Positions 42,087-50,955 of a stretch of 64,000 nt of DNA are shown here, piece after piece. The notes under the pieces are model-generated. The model worked only from the letters and a program-made list of their open reading frames with translations, did not search any database and was not told the DNA's origin. Every line of letters starts with the position of its first letter. The first letter of the stretch is position 1. Position numbers and translations under genes: made by a program. This DNA comes from Mesorhizobium sp. AR02 (GTDB lineage: Bacteria > Pseudomonadota > Alphaproteobacteria > Rhizobiales > Rhizobiaceae), in assembly GCF_024746835.1 (NCBI RefSeq), contig NZ_CP080531.1, positions 5,290,001 through 5,354,000 of the forward strand, written 5' to 3'.

Positions 42087-42902
42087 ATGGGCAAGGTAGT
42101 GGTGGTCACTTCGGGCAAGGGGGGCGTCGGCAAGACCACCTCGACGGCGGCGCTCGGTGCGGCCGTGGCCAAGACCGGCAAGAAGGTGGCGCTGGTCGAT
42201 TTCGACGTCGGCCTCAGGAATCTCGACCTGATCATGGGTGCGGAACGCCGCGTGGTGTTCGACCTCGTCAACGTCATCCAGGGCACCGCAAAACTGTCGC
42301 AGGCGCTGATCCGCGACAAGCGGGTCGACACGCTGTTCCTGCTGCCGGCCTCGCAGACGCGCGACAAGGACGCGCTGACCGAGGAAGGCGTCGGCGAAGT
42401 CATCGACAAGCTGCGCTCGGTGTTCGACTATGTGTTCTGCGACAGCCCGGCCGGCATCGAGCGCGGCGCGCAGCTCGCCATGCGCTTTGCCGACGAGGCG
42501 GTCATCGTCACCAATCCGGAAGTGTCATCGGTGCGCGATTCCGACCGCATCATCGGCCTGCTCGACGCCCGCACCATGCGCGCCGAACAGGGCGAGCAGA
42601 TCGCCAAGCACGTGCTGGTCACCCGCTATGACGCGGGGCGGGCCGCGCGGGGTGAAATGCTGTCCATCGACGATGTCCTGGAGATCCTGTCGGTGCCGCT
42701 GCTCGGCATCATCCCCGAGAGCCAGGATGTGCTGCGCGCCTCCAACCTCGGTTCGCCCGTCACGCTGTCGGAGCCGCTCAACACCGCCGCCAAGGCCTAT
42801 ATCGACGCCGCAAGGCGGCTGGAAGGCGAGGACCTGCCTGTTGTCGTTCCCTTCGAGCGCAAGGGCTTTTTGGACCGTCTGTTGGGAAGGAGGGCGGCAT
42901 GA
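42087..42902 (+). CDS. minD: Septum site-determining ATPase MinD
   Basis: The 271-residue membrane-binding ATPase of the ParA/MinD class has the deviant Walker A motif [12 protein letters not shown] (10-18), [18 protein letters not shown] with the switch Asp, and a C-terminal amphipathic targeting helix ([16 protein letters not shown]). It recruits MinC and is released by MinE. The minC-minD gap of 107 bp contains a short repeated gcggccgact. The ATG follows GGAGG, and its stop overlaps the minE start (ATGA). Confidence 0.98.
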   Translation: MGKVVVVTSGKGGVGKTTSTAALGAAVAKTGKKVALVDFDVGLRNLDLIMGAERRVVFDLVNVIQGTAKLSQALIRDKRVDTLFLLPASQTRDKDALTEEGVGEVIDKLRSVFDYVFCDSPAGIERGAQLAMRFADEAVIVTNPEVSSVRDSDRIIGLLDARTMRAEQGEQIAKHVLVTRYDAGRAARGEMLSIDDVLEILSVPLLGIIPESQDVLRASNLGSPVTLSEPLNTAAKAYIDAARRLEGEDLPVVVPFERKGFLDRLLGRRAA

Positions 42903-43171
42903 ACGTCTTCGACCTCTTCAAGCGGCGCTCCAGCGCGCCGGTGGCGCGCGAGCGGCTGCAAGTGCTGCTCGCCTATGAGCGCCGCAACCGCAGCCAGCCC
43001 GACCTCGTCTCCATCCTGCGCGAGGAGATCATGGCGGTGATCGCCAAGCATGTGCAGATCGACCAGGATTACCTCCAGGTCTCGATGGAACGCGGCGAGA
43101 CCATGTCGACGCTGGAGATCGATATCCAGATCCCCAACAAGAGCGCCGTGCCGATGGCGATCGCGGGGTGA
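42899..43171 (+). CDS. minE: Cell division topological specificity factor MinE
   Basis: The 90-residue protein has the membrane-binding N-terminus [12 protein letters not shown], the MinD-contact helix [14 protein letters not shown] and the dimerisation domain ([20 protein letters not shown], then [10 protein letters not shown]). Normal length. Its ATG overlaps the minD stop by 4 bp, so the two are translationally coupled. It stimulates MinD ATPase and drives the oscillation. Confidence 0.97.
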   Translation: MNVFDLFKRRSSAPVARERLQVLLAYERRNRSQPDLVSILREEIMAVIAKHVQIDQDYLQVSMERGETMSTLEIDIQIPNKSAVPMAIAG

Positions 43172-43179
43172 TCTTTACC

Positions 43180-43453
43180 TTCCCCCTTTGTGGGGAGGGT
43201 TGGCTCGCAGTCGGAGCGAAGCGGAGATTGCGAGCCGGGGTGGGGTCTGCGCGACGCTGCAAGACTTGGGTTCCGTGAGGCCAGCGCCAGTACCCCCACC
43301 CGGACCTGCGGTCCGACCTCCCCACAAGGGGGAGGTGGGGAGCCCAGTTTTTACACGCCTCGATAAGAACGCTGTTCCGCAGGCGGGCAGGGAGCCTCTT
43401 CACCCTCCCCCTTGTGGGGAGGGTCAATCCGCAAAGCGGATCGGGGTGGGGGG
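43180..43453. repeat. Intergenic mosaic palindromic repeats (RIME-like)
   Basis: Modules include tccccctttgtggggagggt, ccggacctgcggtccgacct, ctccccacaagggggaggtg and caccctcccccttgtgggga, in alternating orientation. They fill the space between the convergent minE and histidine-kinase genes and could form bidirectional transcript ends. Confidence 0.75.
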
Positions 43454-43465
43454 CTGCGCGGCCCC

Positions 43466-44707
43466 TCACACCGCCTTGAACACCACCGTCTGCGCCAGCC
43501 CACCCCCCTTGCGGTTCTCCAGCGTCACGGTCCCGCCATAGCGCTCGATGATCTCCTTGGCGATGGCCAAGCCCAGGCCGGCGCCGGGGATGAATTGCTG
43601 GCGGCCGGGGTCGACGCGGAAGAAGGGCTCGAAGGCCTTGTTGATGAGGTCGGGCGGGATGCCCGGGCCGTTGTCGGAAATGGTCAGCACGGCGCGCCTG
43701 TCGGTGGCCGCAAGGGCAATGGTGCAGGCCTTGCCATGGGTGGCGGCGTTGACGATCAGATTGCGCAGCGCCCGGCGCAGGCCGAGTGCGCCGGCGCGCA
43801 CCGATACCTTGTCCAGATGGCCGATCGAGACGGCATGGCCGAGCGAGACCATCTCGGCTTCGATGTCGCGCACCATCTTTTCCAGGTCCATCGGCTCGAC
43901 GGCATCCTGGTTCACCTCCTCGCGCACCAGGCGGATGGCGCTGTCGGCGATACGGTCGAGCTCGTCGAGATCGTGAAGCCATTTGTCGCGCTCCTCGTCT
44001 AGGAATTCGGCGCGCAGGCGCATGCGCGTCATCGGCGTGCGCAGGTCATGGCCGGCGGCGGCGACGAGGCGCATGCGGCTCTCCATGGCAGTGCGCAGCC
44101 GCGACGAGAGCTGGTTCAGCGCATGCGCCGTCGCCTTGACCTCGGCCGAGCCCACTTCCGGCACCGTAGCCAGCACACCATCGCTGCCGATCTTGGATAC
44201 GGCGGCCTCCAGCATTTCCAGCGGCCGGATCAGCACCGAGGTGAAATAGACCGAGACGGCGGTGGCGCCGGCGACGATCAGCGAGATCCAGCCGGCCAGA
44301 ACCAGCCATTCGCGCCCGGGCGGCTTGAGGTGCGGCACCTCCATGATCGCCCAGCGATTGTCGGGCAGTTGCACCGAGGCCAGCTGGCCGGGTTCGTCCG
44401 GCTTCTCGCTGACGATGGCCAAAAGGTTGAGGCCGCGGCGGTGCAGGATGTCGTTGAGCATCGTCGTTTCCGCACGGGCGACCTTGCCGTCGGCCGGGCG
44501 GTCGCTGAATTGCACGCGCAGCACATCCGGGATCGGCCCCGGCAGCAGGCGCACCACGAGTTCCATCTGCTGCGCGATCCAGGGCACCGTCAGCTCCGGC
44601 GGCGGCCCGCCGCCGCGCACGCTGATGACGGCGGCGGTCGCTAGGCCGACGACACCGACGATCGAAAGGATCAGCAGCAGGATGAGGCGGCGGCGCAGCG
44701 AGTTCAC
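43466..44707 (-). CDS. Sensor histidine kinase (EnvZ-like)
   Basis: The 413-residue inner-membrane kinase has two TM helices (LILLLILSIVGVVGLATAAV and WLVLAGWISLIVAGATAVSV) around a periplasmic sensor of about 100 residues, then HAMP (about 165-215). The phospho-acceptor His lies in AAGHDLRTPMTRMRL, with N box LRNLIVNAATHG, G1 ISDNGPGIPP and G2 GAGLGLAIAKEII. The GTG start overlaps the regulator stop (GTGA). It pairs with the OmpR-type regulator and is divergent from a Spy-like gene and efflux operon. Confidence 0.95.
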   Translation of the reverse strand: MNSLRRRLILLLILSIVGVVGLATAAVISVRGGGPPPELTVPWIAQQMELVVRLLPGPIPDVLRVQFSDRPADGKVARAETTMLNDILHRRGLNLLAIVSEKPDEPGQLASVQLPDNRWAIMEVPHLKPPGREWLVLAGWISLIVAGATAVSVYFTSVLIRPLEMLEAAVSKIGSDGVLATVPEVGSAEVKATAHALNQLSSRLRTAMESRMRLVAAAGHDLRTPMTRMRLRAEFLDEERDKWLHDLDELDRIADSAIRLVREEVNQDAVEPMDLEKMVRDIEAEMVSLGHAVSIGHLDKVSVRAGALGLRRALRNLIVNAATHGKACTIALAATDRRAVLTISDNGPGIPPDLINKAFEPFFRVDPGRQQFIPGAGLGLAIAKEIIERYGGTVTLENRKGGGLAQTVVFKAV

Positions 44708-45429
44708 GCTTGCGCCTCCACCGCCTCGACGCGGGCTGTGAGCTGGTAGCCGCCATTGCGCACGGTCTTGAACAGCGGCCCGTCGCCAGTGTCGGAGAAT
44801 TTGCGGCGCAGCCGGCTCATCAGCACGTCGACCGAGCGTTCGAGCGGGTCGCGCTCGCGGCCTTGCGTGAGATCAAGCAGCTGGTCGCGCGACAGAAGCC
44901 GGCCGGGGCGGTCGAGGAACACCTGCAACAGGTCGAACTCGGCGCCGGTGAGGTCGATGAGCTCGCCCCGCGCGTCCGTCACCTTGCGGGTGTCGGGTTC
45001 CAGCCGGTAGCTGGCAAAGCGGTAGATGCGCGCGCGGGGGGCGGGCGCCTCCTCGGGTGCGGCGCGCCGCAGCACGGCGCGGATGCGGGCGGTGAGTTCG
45101 CGCGGGTTGAAGGGCTTGCCGAGATAATCGTCGGCGCCGAGCTCCAGGCCAATGATGCGGTCGACATCTTCCTTCAGCGCCGTCAGCAGGATGACAGGGA
45201 TGTGCGGTTTGCGGTCGCGCAAGGTGCGGCAGATGTCGAGCCCCGACCCGTCCGGCAGCATGACGTCGAGCACGACGAGATCGAACTGGCCCGCGCCGAG
45301 TTTCTGCTCGCATTCGCGCCGGTCGGCCGCCACCGAGACGCGAAAACCCTGGCCGTCGAGGTAGCGGCCGAGCAGCGTGCGGATTTCGCGGTCGTCGTCC
45401 ACGACGAGGATATGGGGTTGTGATTGCAT
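44704..45429 (-). CDS. OmpR-family response regulator
   Basis: The 241-residue regulator has a receiver domain (acidic pocket DDD at 11-13, phospho-acceptor D55 in LVVLDVMLPDGSG, Lys in DDYLGKPFNPREL) and a winged-helix C-terminal domain (LTGAEFDLLQVFLDRPGRLL, SVDVLMSRLRRK, VRNGGYQL). The start is the ATG at 45429; a long in-frame extension upstream overlaps the divergent gene and is rejected. It probably controls the divergent envelope-stress and efflux genes. Confidence 0.95.
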   Translation of the reverse strand: MQSQPHILVVDDDREIRTLLGRYLDGQGFRVSVAADRRECEQKLGAGQFDLVVLDVMLPDGSGLDICRTLRDRKPHIPVILLTALKEDVDRIIGLELGADDYLGKPFNPRELTARIRAVLRRAAPEEAPAPRARIYRFASYRLEPDTRKVTDARGELIDLTGAEFDLLQVFLDRPGRLLSRDQLLDLTQGRERDPLERSVDVLMSRLRRKFSDTGDGPLFKTVRNGGYQLTARVEAVEAQA

Positions 45430-45480
45430 GATCGGCCCTTGCTTAGCCGTGATTATAGGGAGAGCGCGCGCCAGCGGCAT

Positions 45481-45553
45481 GGAAAATTGCAACGCAATGT
45501 TTCCGACGGGCCGCCAGAAACGTTCGGAAACAAATTGCCCCTTTGCGGAAACC
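45481..45553. promoter_or_regulatory. Operator-like repeats between regulator and Spy-like gene
   Basis: GTTTCCGA (45499-45506) and TCGGAAAC (45524-45531) form a perfect inverted repeat. CGGAAAC recurs at 45525 and 45547, spaced 22 bp (two helical turns). An adjacent dyad reads ggaaaattgc / gcaatgtttcc (45481-45504). This is a good candidate binding region for the adjacent OmpR-type regulator. Confidence 0.5.
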
Positions 45554-45636
45554 TTCGGCAACACGCCGACGCGAAGCAGACAAACACGCTTCCTATCCTC
45601 ATGGCTGTCCGATGCATGAGAGAAAGGAACACCGTC

Positions 45637-46335
45637 ATGCGAAGCAGACTTCTTGCGCTCGGCCTGTTTTCCGTCGCCGCAATCCACCCCGTGCTGGCGG
45701 CACAGCCCGATGCCGGCGCCGCGCCCGGCGAGCCCCCGGTCATCGCTCAGGATGGACCGGACCATGGCCCCATGCCCTGGTTCGGCCAGAATGGGCCGCA
45801 TGGGCCGATGCGGCACGGTCCGCAGGGCTTTGGCCCCGAAGGCTTCGGCCCGCACCGTATGGGACCACCGCCGGAATTCATGCTGGCCGCCCGGCTGGCG
45901 GCGCTGGAGACGCGCGTTGGCATCCGCAGCGAACAGCTCGATGCCTGGCGCGACTATACCAGCGCGCTGCAGGCGGTGCTTGCGCCGCCACGGCATGATC
46001 GCGGACCCGGCGGTACCGGTGGCCCCGGCCCGGGTGAGCCCGAGGCCAAGGGCCCCGATGCGGGGCCGGGCGGCAAACCCGATCCCTTCGCCTTCCAGGA
46101 AAGGCTGGCCGACGAGGTTACGGCGCGCGCGGCTTCGGCGGCCAAGCTGAAAGACGCGATCGCCGAGCTGCGCACCAAGCTCACGCCCGAACAGCTCGAA
46201 ATCCTCGCTTCGGCGGAACGCCCCCACGGACCACCCCCCGGTCCCTGGGGCGGCCCGCCGGAAGATGCAGCCGGACCTGGAGGTCCGCCCGACCAGGGCG
46301 GACAGCTTCCGCCACCCCAGCCCGGGAATGGCTGA
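45637..46335 (+). CDS. Spy/CpxP-like periplasmic protein with LTxxQ motif, Pro/Gly-rich
   Basis: The 232-residue precursor has a signal peptide (MRSRLLALGLFSVAAIHPVL, then AAQ). Its mature part has a Pro/Gly/His/Met-rich N-terminal region (PMPWFGQNGPHGPMRHGP), a helical core (PPEFMLAARLAALETRVGIR) and an LTxxQ motif in KLTPEQLEIL. This LTxxQ plus helical core pattern is that of Spy/CpxP chaperones and heavy-metal-linked relatives. His/Met richness suggests metal binding. It is divergent from a two-component system and followed by a terminator. Confidence 0.75.
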   Translation: MRSRLLALGLFSVAAIHPVLAAQPDAGAAPGEPPVIAQDGPDHGPMPWFGQNGPHGPMRHGPQGFGPEGFGPHRMGPPPEFMLAARLAALETRVGIRSEQLDAWRDYTSALQAVLAPPRHDRGPGGTGGPGPGEPEAKGPDAGPGGKPDPFAFQERLADEVTARAASAAKLKDAIAELRTKLTPEQLEILASAERPHGPPPGPWGGPPEDAAGPGGPPDQGGQLPPPQPGNG

Positions 46336-46353
46336 CAACTCCGTCCGGCTGCG

Positions 46354-46399
46354 CCGGCCGGCCCGGTGTCCAACCCGTTCTCGGGCCGGCCGGTATTTT
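46354..46399 (+). terminator. Rho-independent terminator after the Spy-like gene
   Basis: A perfect 12-bp stem, ccggccggcccg (46354-46365) with cgggccggccgg (46382-46393), followed by tatttt. It separates the Spy-like gene from the efflux operon, or acts as an attenuator within it. Confidence 0.75.
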
Positions 46400-46461
46400 C
46401 AGGGATGGCGGGCCATGTCCGCCATCCCACCGTTCAAATCATCCAAAATGGAAGCACGGCA

Positions 46462-46674
46462 ATGTGGGAAGCCATGATGATGCTGCGGCTGATCGCATCG
46501 ATGAGCCCGAGGCTTTCGCTCGGCCAGCGCGCCAGCCATGCCGCCACGCCGGCGGCGCTGCCGGCCGATACGCTGAAGGGCGCGGTGCGCTTGCACTTTG
46601 CCGCCTGGCGCCTGTCGCTGCCGGTTTCGCAGCAGCCCAACGGCCACGGACATCATGACCGCAAGATCGCGTAA
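46462..46674 (+). CDS. Possible small leader protein of the efflux operon
   Basis: A 70-codon frame (MWEAMMMLRLIASMSPRLSL...) follows GGAAG and ends 20 bp inside the adaptor gene, so it could couple translation to it. No signal or known domain. Its overlap and position favour a real leader, but composition alone does not prove coding. Confidence 0.35.
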   Translation: MWEAMMMLRLIASMSPRLSLGQRASHAATPAALPADTLKGAVRLHFAAWRLSLPVSQQPNGHGHHDRKIA

Positions 46675-47809
46675 GACCTATCTTGTCCTGGCGGGCGTGC
46701 TGATCGTCCTGGTCGCCATGGCGGCGCTGAGGGCCTATGGGCGTGGCGCGATTGAGCCCGCGGCACAGGCGGTCGCGACGCCGCGGGCCAGCCTAACGGT
46801 TGCGGTCGAAAAGGTGCGCTCCGAGGCAATCGCCTCGTCGATCAGCGCCACGGGCACCGTCGCCGCCTGGCAGGAAGCAGCCATCGGCGCCGAGACATCG
46901 GGCCTCAAATTGACGGAAGTGCTGGTTGGCGAAGGCGACCATGTGCGGGCCGGCGACGTCGTCGCCCGGCTCGATGCCTCGGTGCTGAAGGCACAGCTGG
47001 CGGAGCAGAAGGCCGCGGTCGACCAGGCGCAGGCGACGCTGGACACCGCCGTTTCGGCCGCCGGCCGCGCCGACAGGCTGCTGGCCAGCAAGGCAATCAG
47101 CGCCGAGACGGCGGAGGACAAGGCGACCGCCGTCAAGACCGGCCGGGCCGCGCTCGAGCAGGCCAAGGCCGCCACTGAGCGGCTGCAGGCCGAACTCGAC
47201 CAGGCAACCATCCGCGCGCCCTTCGACGGTGTCGTCTCCAGCCGGCCGGCGGTTGCCGGTTCGATCGTCCAGGCCGGCACCGAGCTGATGAAGATCATCC
47301 GCGACGGCAGGCTGGAGGTCGGCGTGCTCGTTCCTGAAAAGGACCTTCCTTCGGTCTCGGTAGGGCAGGCGGCCAATGTCGTCGACGCTTCGGGCCGGAC
47401 CTTTGCCGGCAGCGTCTCTTCGATCGCCGAGACGGTCAGTTCGACGACGCGGCTCGCCACCGTCTATGTCGCGCTCGGCGCGGGCTCGGGCCTGAAGCCC
47501 GGCATGTTCGCCCGCGTCTCGATCGCTGGCGCCGCCTCGCAAAGGCTCAGCGTCGCCGAGGCCGCCCTGGTCTGGCAGGACGGCAAGCCCAGGGTTTTCG
47601 TGGTCGACGCCACCGGCAAGGCCGCCGCACGCATGGTCACCACCGGCGCGCACCAGAACGGCCGCGTCGCCATAGAAAGCGGGCTGTCGGAGGGTGACAG
47701 CGTCGTCGTCGCCGGCGCCGGTTTCCTCAGTGATGGCAATCTGGTGCGTATCGCCGATGCGCAAGCGGGCACTGATGCCGCCGGCAAGGTGACGGAGGCG
47801 GCGCGATGA
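46655..47809 (+). CDS. RND efflux periplasmic adaptor (first)
   Basis: The 384-residue membrane fusion protein has an N-terminal anchor (YLVLAGVLIVLVAMAALRAY), lipoyl half-motifs around TGTVAAWQEAAIGAETSGLK and ATIRAPFDGVVSSRPAVAGS, and a coiled-coil hairpin between them (about 110-175). A beta-barrel and membrane-proximal domain follow. It links the RND pump to the outer-membrane channel. Its stop overlaps the start of the pump gene (ATGA). Confidence 0.93.
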   Translation: MTARSRKTYLVLAGVLIVLVAMAALRAYGRGAIEPAAQAVATPRASLTVAVEKVRSEAIASSISATGTVAAWQEAAIGAETSGLKLTEVLVGEGDHVRAGDVVARLDASVLKAQLAEQKAAVDQAQATLDTAVSAAGRADRLLASKAISAETAEDKATAVKTGRAALEQAKAATERLQAELDQATIRAPFDGVVSSRPAVAGSIVQAGTELMKIIRDGRLEVGVLVPEKDLPSVSVGQAANVVDASGRTFAGSVSSIAETVSSTTRLATVYVALGAGSGLKPGMFARVSIAGAASQRLSVAEAALVWQDGKPRVFVVDATGKAAARMVTTGAHQNGRVAIESGLSEGDSVVVAGAGFLSDGNLVRIADAQAGTDAAGKVTEAAR

Positions 47810-50800
47810 ACGCCATTTCCTCCTGGTCGATCCGCAACCCGGTGCCGACTATCGTGCTGTTCCTGTCGCTGACCATTGCCGGCCTCTACGGCTTCATGCA
47901 GCTGCGCACCAACAACATGCCCGATATCGACCTGCCGACGGTCACCGTCACCGTCTCGCAGCCGGGCGCGGCACCGAGCGAAATGGAAGTGCAGGTGGCG
48001 CGGGTGGTCGAGAACGCCGTGGCGACGCTGGAAGGCGTCGACGACGTTTCGACCTCGATCAGCGAGGGCTCGTCCGTCACCACGGTCGAGTTCACGCTAG
48101 GCATCGATCCGGAGACCGCCACCAACGATGTCCGCAACGCCGTGTCCGAGGTGCAGTCGAGCCTGCCGGCGGCCGCGCAGACGCCTGTCGTGGCCAAGAT
48201 GAACGCGACCGGCAATTCGGTGCTGACCTATGTCGTCAAGGCGCCGTCGCTGTCCCCGGACGCGCTGAGCTGGTACATCGACAATGATGTCGCGAAGGCG
48301 CTGCTCGGCGTCGACGGCGTCTCCAAGATCACCCGTTCGGGCGGCGTCGACCGCGTCATCCGCGTCGAGCTCGATCCGGACCGTCTCGCCGCGCTCGGCA
48401 TCAGTGCCGGCGATGTCAGCCAGACGCTCGCCTCCAACAACGTCAACCAGCCGGGCGGCCGCACCAGTGTCGGTGGCCAGGAGCAGTCGGTGCGCACGCT
48501 GGCCAGCGCCGGCACCGTCGAGGCGCTGGCCGACACCCGCATCGCGCTGTCGGGCGCCGGCGGCGTCAAGCTCTCGGATCTCGGCCGCGTGGTCGACAGC
48601 TGGGAAAAGCCGCGCCAGGCCGCCTATCTCGACGGCAGGCAGGTTGTCGCTTTCAACGTCTACCGCTCGGTCGGCTCGAGCGAGATCGACGTGGTCAAGG
48701 CCGCGCGCGCCGCGATCGCCGGGATCGGCGAGAAGACCGACACCGCCAAATTCACCGAAGTCACTTCGTCCTCCGGCTTCGTCCAGGAAAGCTATGATGC
48801 CGCATTCGAGGCGCTGTGGCTCGGCGCGTTGCTCGCCATCGGCGTCGTCTGGCTGTTCCTGCGCGACATCAGGGCGACGCTGGTTTCGGCAGTGGCCATG
48901 CCGCTGTCGCTGATCCCGACCTTCGCTGTCATGGCAGCGTTCGACATCTCGCTCAACAACATCACCTTGCTGGCGCTGTCGCTGGTGGTCGGCATCCTCG
49001 TCGACGACGCCATCGTCGAGATCGAGAACATCGTGCGCCATATGCGCCAGACCGGCGCCAGCGCGTACCAGGCGGCGATCGAGGCCGCCGACGAGATCGG
49101 GCTTGCCGTGGTGGCGACCACGGCGACGATCGTGGCGGTGTTCCTGCCGGTCGCCTTCATGCCCGGTATTCCCGGAAAATTCTTCTTCTCCTTCGCCGTT
49201 GCCGTCTGCGTGTCGGTGCTGTTCTCGCTGCTGGTGGCGCGCATGCTGACGCCGCTGATGGGCGCCTATCTGGTGCGCGCCGGCGGCCATAGCGAGGACG
49301 ATCTGCCAGCCTGGGTGCCGACCTATCTCTGGCTTCTGCGCAAGGCGCTCGACCATCGCTGGATCACGCTTGTCGCCGGCATCGCCTTCTTCGCCGGTTC
49401 GATCGGGCTGGCGACCAAACTGCCGACCGAATTCATGGCAGCGACCGATCGCGGCCGCTCGATGATCTCGGTCGAGCTGCAGCCGGGCTCGACGATCGAA
49501 CAGACGACCGCCGTCGTCCAGGACATCACGCGGCGCCTGAAGGACGAGCCGGCCGTCGACAGCATCTTCGCCACCATCGGCACCGCGGCCGCCTCGGGCG
49601 GCGGGCCGAACCGGGGTTCGACATCGGCCGAGGTGCGCAGCGCCAACGTCACCGTCGATCTGAAGCCGCGCGGCGAGCGCAGCGTCAGCCAGCAGCAGTT
49701 CGAGGCCGAGGCCTCACCGAAGCTCAACGATATTCCTGGCGCCCGTATCCAGTTCGGCGCCGACGGCTTTGCCGGCGCCAAGGTGGCGATCACGCTGGTC
49801 GGCGACGATGGCGAGGCGCTGCAGAGAGCGAGCGATGCGCTGATCGATGGAATGAAGTCGGTGCCCGGCCTCATCAACCCGACCTCGACGGCGGCGACGA
49901 CCAAGCCCGAACTGATCGTGCGCCCCGACAGCGCCAGGGCCGCCGAACTCGGCGTCACGCCGACCGAGATCGCGGCGACGGTCAAGATCGCCACCATCGG
50001 CGACACCGACACCAGCCTGGCCAAGTTCAACCTCGGCGACCGCCAGGTGTCTGTTGTCGTCACCTTGCCCGACGGTGCCATCGACGATCCGGCGAAACTG
50101 GCCGTCCTGCCGCTGATCGGCAGCAAAGGCACGGTGCCACTGGGCGCGGTCGCCGATATCGGCTTCAATGCCGGGCCAAACAGCATCACAAGGGTGGGGC
50201 GCAGCCGCAGCGCCACTGTCGAGGCGGATCTTTCCGGCCTGACGCTCGGCCAGGCGACCGCGACCATCCATGCCTTGCCTGCGATGCGCAACCTGCCCGC
50301 CGGCGTGCATGAACTGGCGCGCGGCGACGCCCAGCGCATGCAGGAGCTGTTTTCCGGCTTCGCCACAGCGATCGCCGCCGGCATTTTGCTGATGTACCTG
50401 ACGCTGGTGCTGCTGTTTCGCGGTTTCGTGCAGCCGGTGACCATCCTGGTCGCGCTGCCGCTGTCGATCGGTGGTGCGCTCGGCTTCATGCTGATGACCG
50501 GCAAGGCGCTTGGCATATCGCCGCTGATCGGGATATTGATGCTGATGGGCATCGCGGCCAAGAACTCGATCCTGCTTGTCGAGTACGCCCTGGTCGCCGA
50601 GAAGGAGCGTGGCATGAGCCGCTTCGACGCACTGCTCGACGCGGCCCGCAAGCGGGCACGGCCCATCGTCATGACATCGATCGCCATGGGCGCCGGCATG
50701 CTGCCGATCGCGCTCGGCATCGGCGCCGACGCCGAGACGCGGGCGCCGATGGCGATCGCCGTAATCGGCGGGCTCATCTCCTCTACGGTGCTCAGCCTCG

Positions 50801-50955
50801 TCTATGTTCCTGTCGTCTACACCTTCATGGACGACATCCAGCGCTTCCTCGGCCGGCATCTCGCCCGGCTCCTGGTGGAACGATCCGATCCCGACAGCCA
50901 GACGGCGACCGCAACTCCAGCGAAAGATCATCCAGGCCATGTCTATCCAGTCTAG
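47806..50955 (+). CDS. RND-type efflux pump, HAE1 family (MdtB/C-like)
   Basis: The 1049-residue, 12-helix proton antiporter has WSIRNPVPTIVLFLSLTIAG as TM1, the paired TM4 aspartates in GILVDDAIVEIENIVR (proton relay), two large periplasmic loops and the second-half MGIAAKNSILLVEYAL element. Full length for the family. The first-half sequence (LRTNNMPDIDLPTVTVTVSQ) is closest in style to MdtB/MdtC/MuxB pumps. It exports drugs or other amphiphiles; substrates unknown. Confidence 0.95.
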   Translation: MNAISSWSIRNPVPTIVLFLSLTIAGLYGFMQLRTNNMPDIDLPTVTVTVSQPGAAPSEMEVQVARVVENAVATLEGVDDVSTSISEGSSVTTVEFTLGIDPETATNDVRNAVSEVQSSLPAAAQTPVVAKMNATGNSVLTYVVKAPSLSPDALSWYIDNDVAKALLGVDGVSKITRSGGVDRVIRVELDPDRLAALGISAGDVSQTLASNNVNQPGGRTSVGGQEQSVRTLASAGTVEALADTRIALSGAGGVKLSDLGRVVDSWEKPRQAAYLDGRQVVAFNVYRSVGSSEIDVVKAARAAIAGIGEKTDTAKFTEVTSSSGFVQESYDAAFEALWLGALLAIGVVWLFLRDIRATLVSAVAMPLSLIPTFAVMAAFDISLNNITLLALSLVVGILVDDAIVEIENIVRHMRQTGASAYQAAIEAADEIGLAVVATTATIVAVFLPVAFMPGIPGKFFFSFAVAVCVSVLFSLLVARMLTPLMGAYLVRAGGHSEDDLPAWVPTYLWLLRKALDHRWITLVAGIAFFAGSIGLATKLPTEFMAATDRGRSMISVELQPGSTIEQTTAVVQDITRRLKDEPAVDSIFATIGTAAASGGGPNRGSTSAEVRSANVTVDLKPRGERSVSQQQFEAEASPKLNDIPGARIQFGADGFAGAKVAITLVGDDGEALQRASDALIDGMKSVPGLINPTSTAATTKPELIVRPDSARAAELGVTPTEIAATVKIATIGDTDTSLAKFNLGDRQVSVVVTLPDGAIDDPAKLAVLPLIGSKGTVPLGAVADIGFNAGPNSITRVGRSRSATVEADLSGLTLGQATATIHALPAMRNLPAGVHELARGDAQRMQELFSGFATAIAAGILLMYLTLVLLFRGFVQPVTILVALPLSIGGALGFMLMTGKALGISPLIGILMLMGIAAKNSILLVEYALVAEKERGMSRFDALLDAARKRARPIVMTSIAMGAGMLPIALGIGADAETRAPMAIAVIGGLISSTVLSLVYVPVVYTFMDDIQRFLGRHLARLLVERSDPDSQTATATPAKDHPGHVYPV

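Noticed and set aside
44704..46338. Long N-terminal extension of the response regulator
   Set aside because: The extension overlaps the divergent Spy-like gene and the intergenic operator. The ATG at 45429 gives a normal-length OmpR-type protein.
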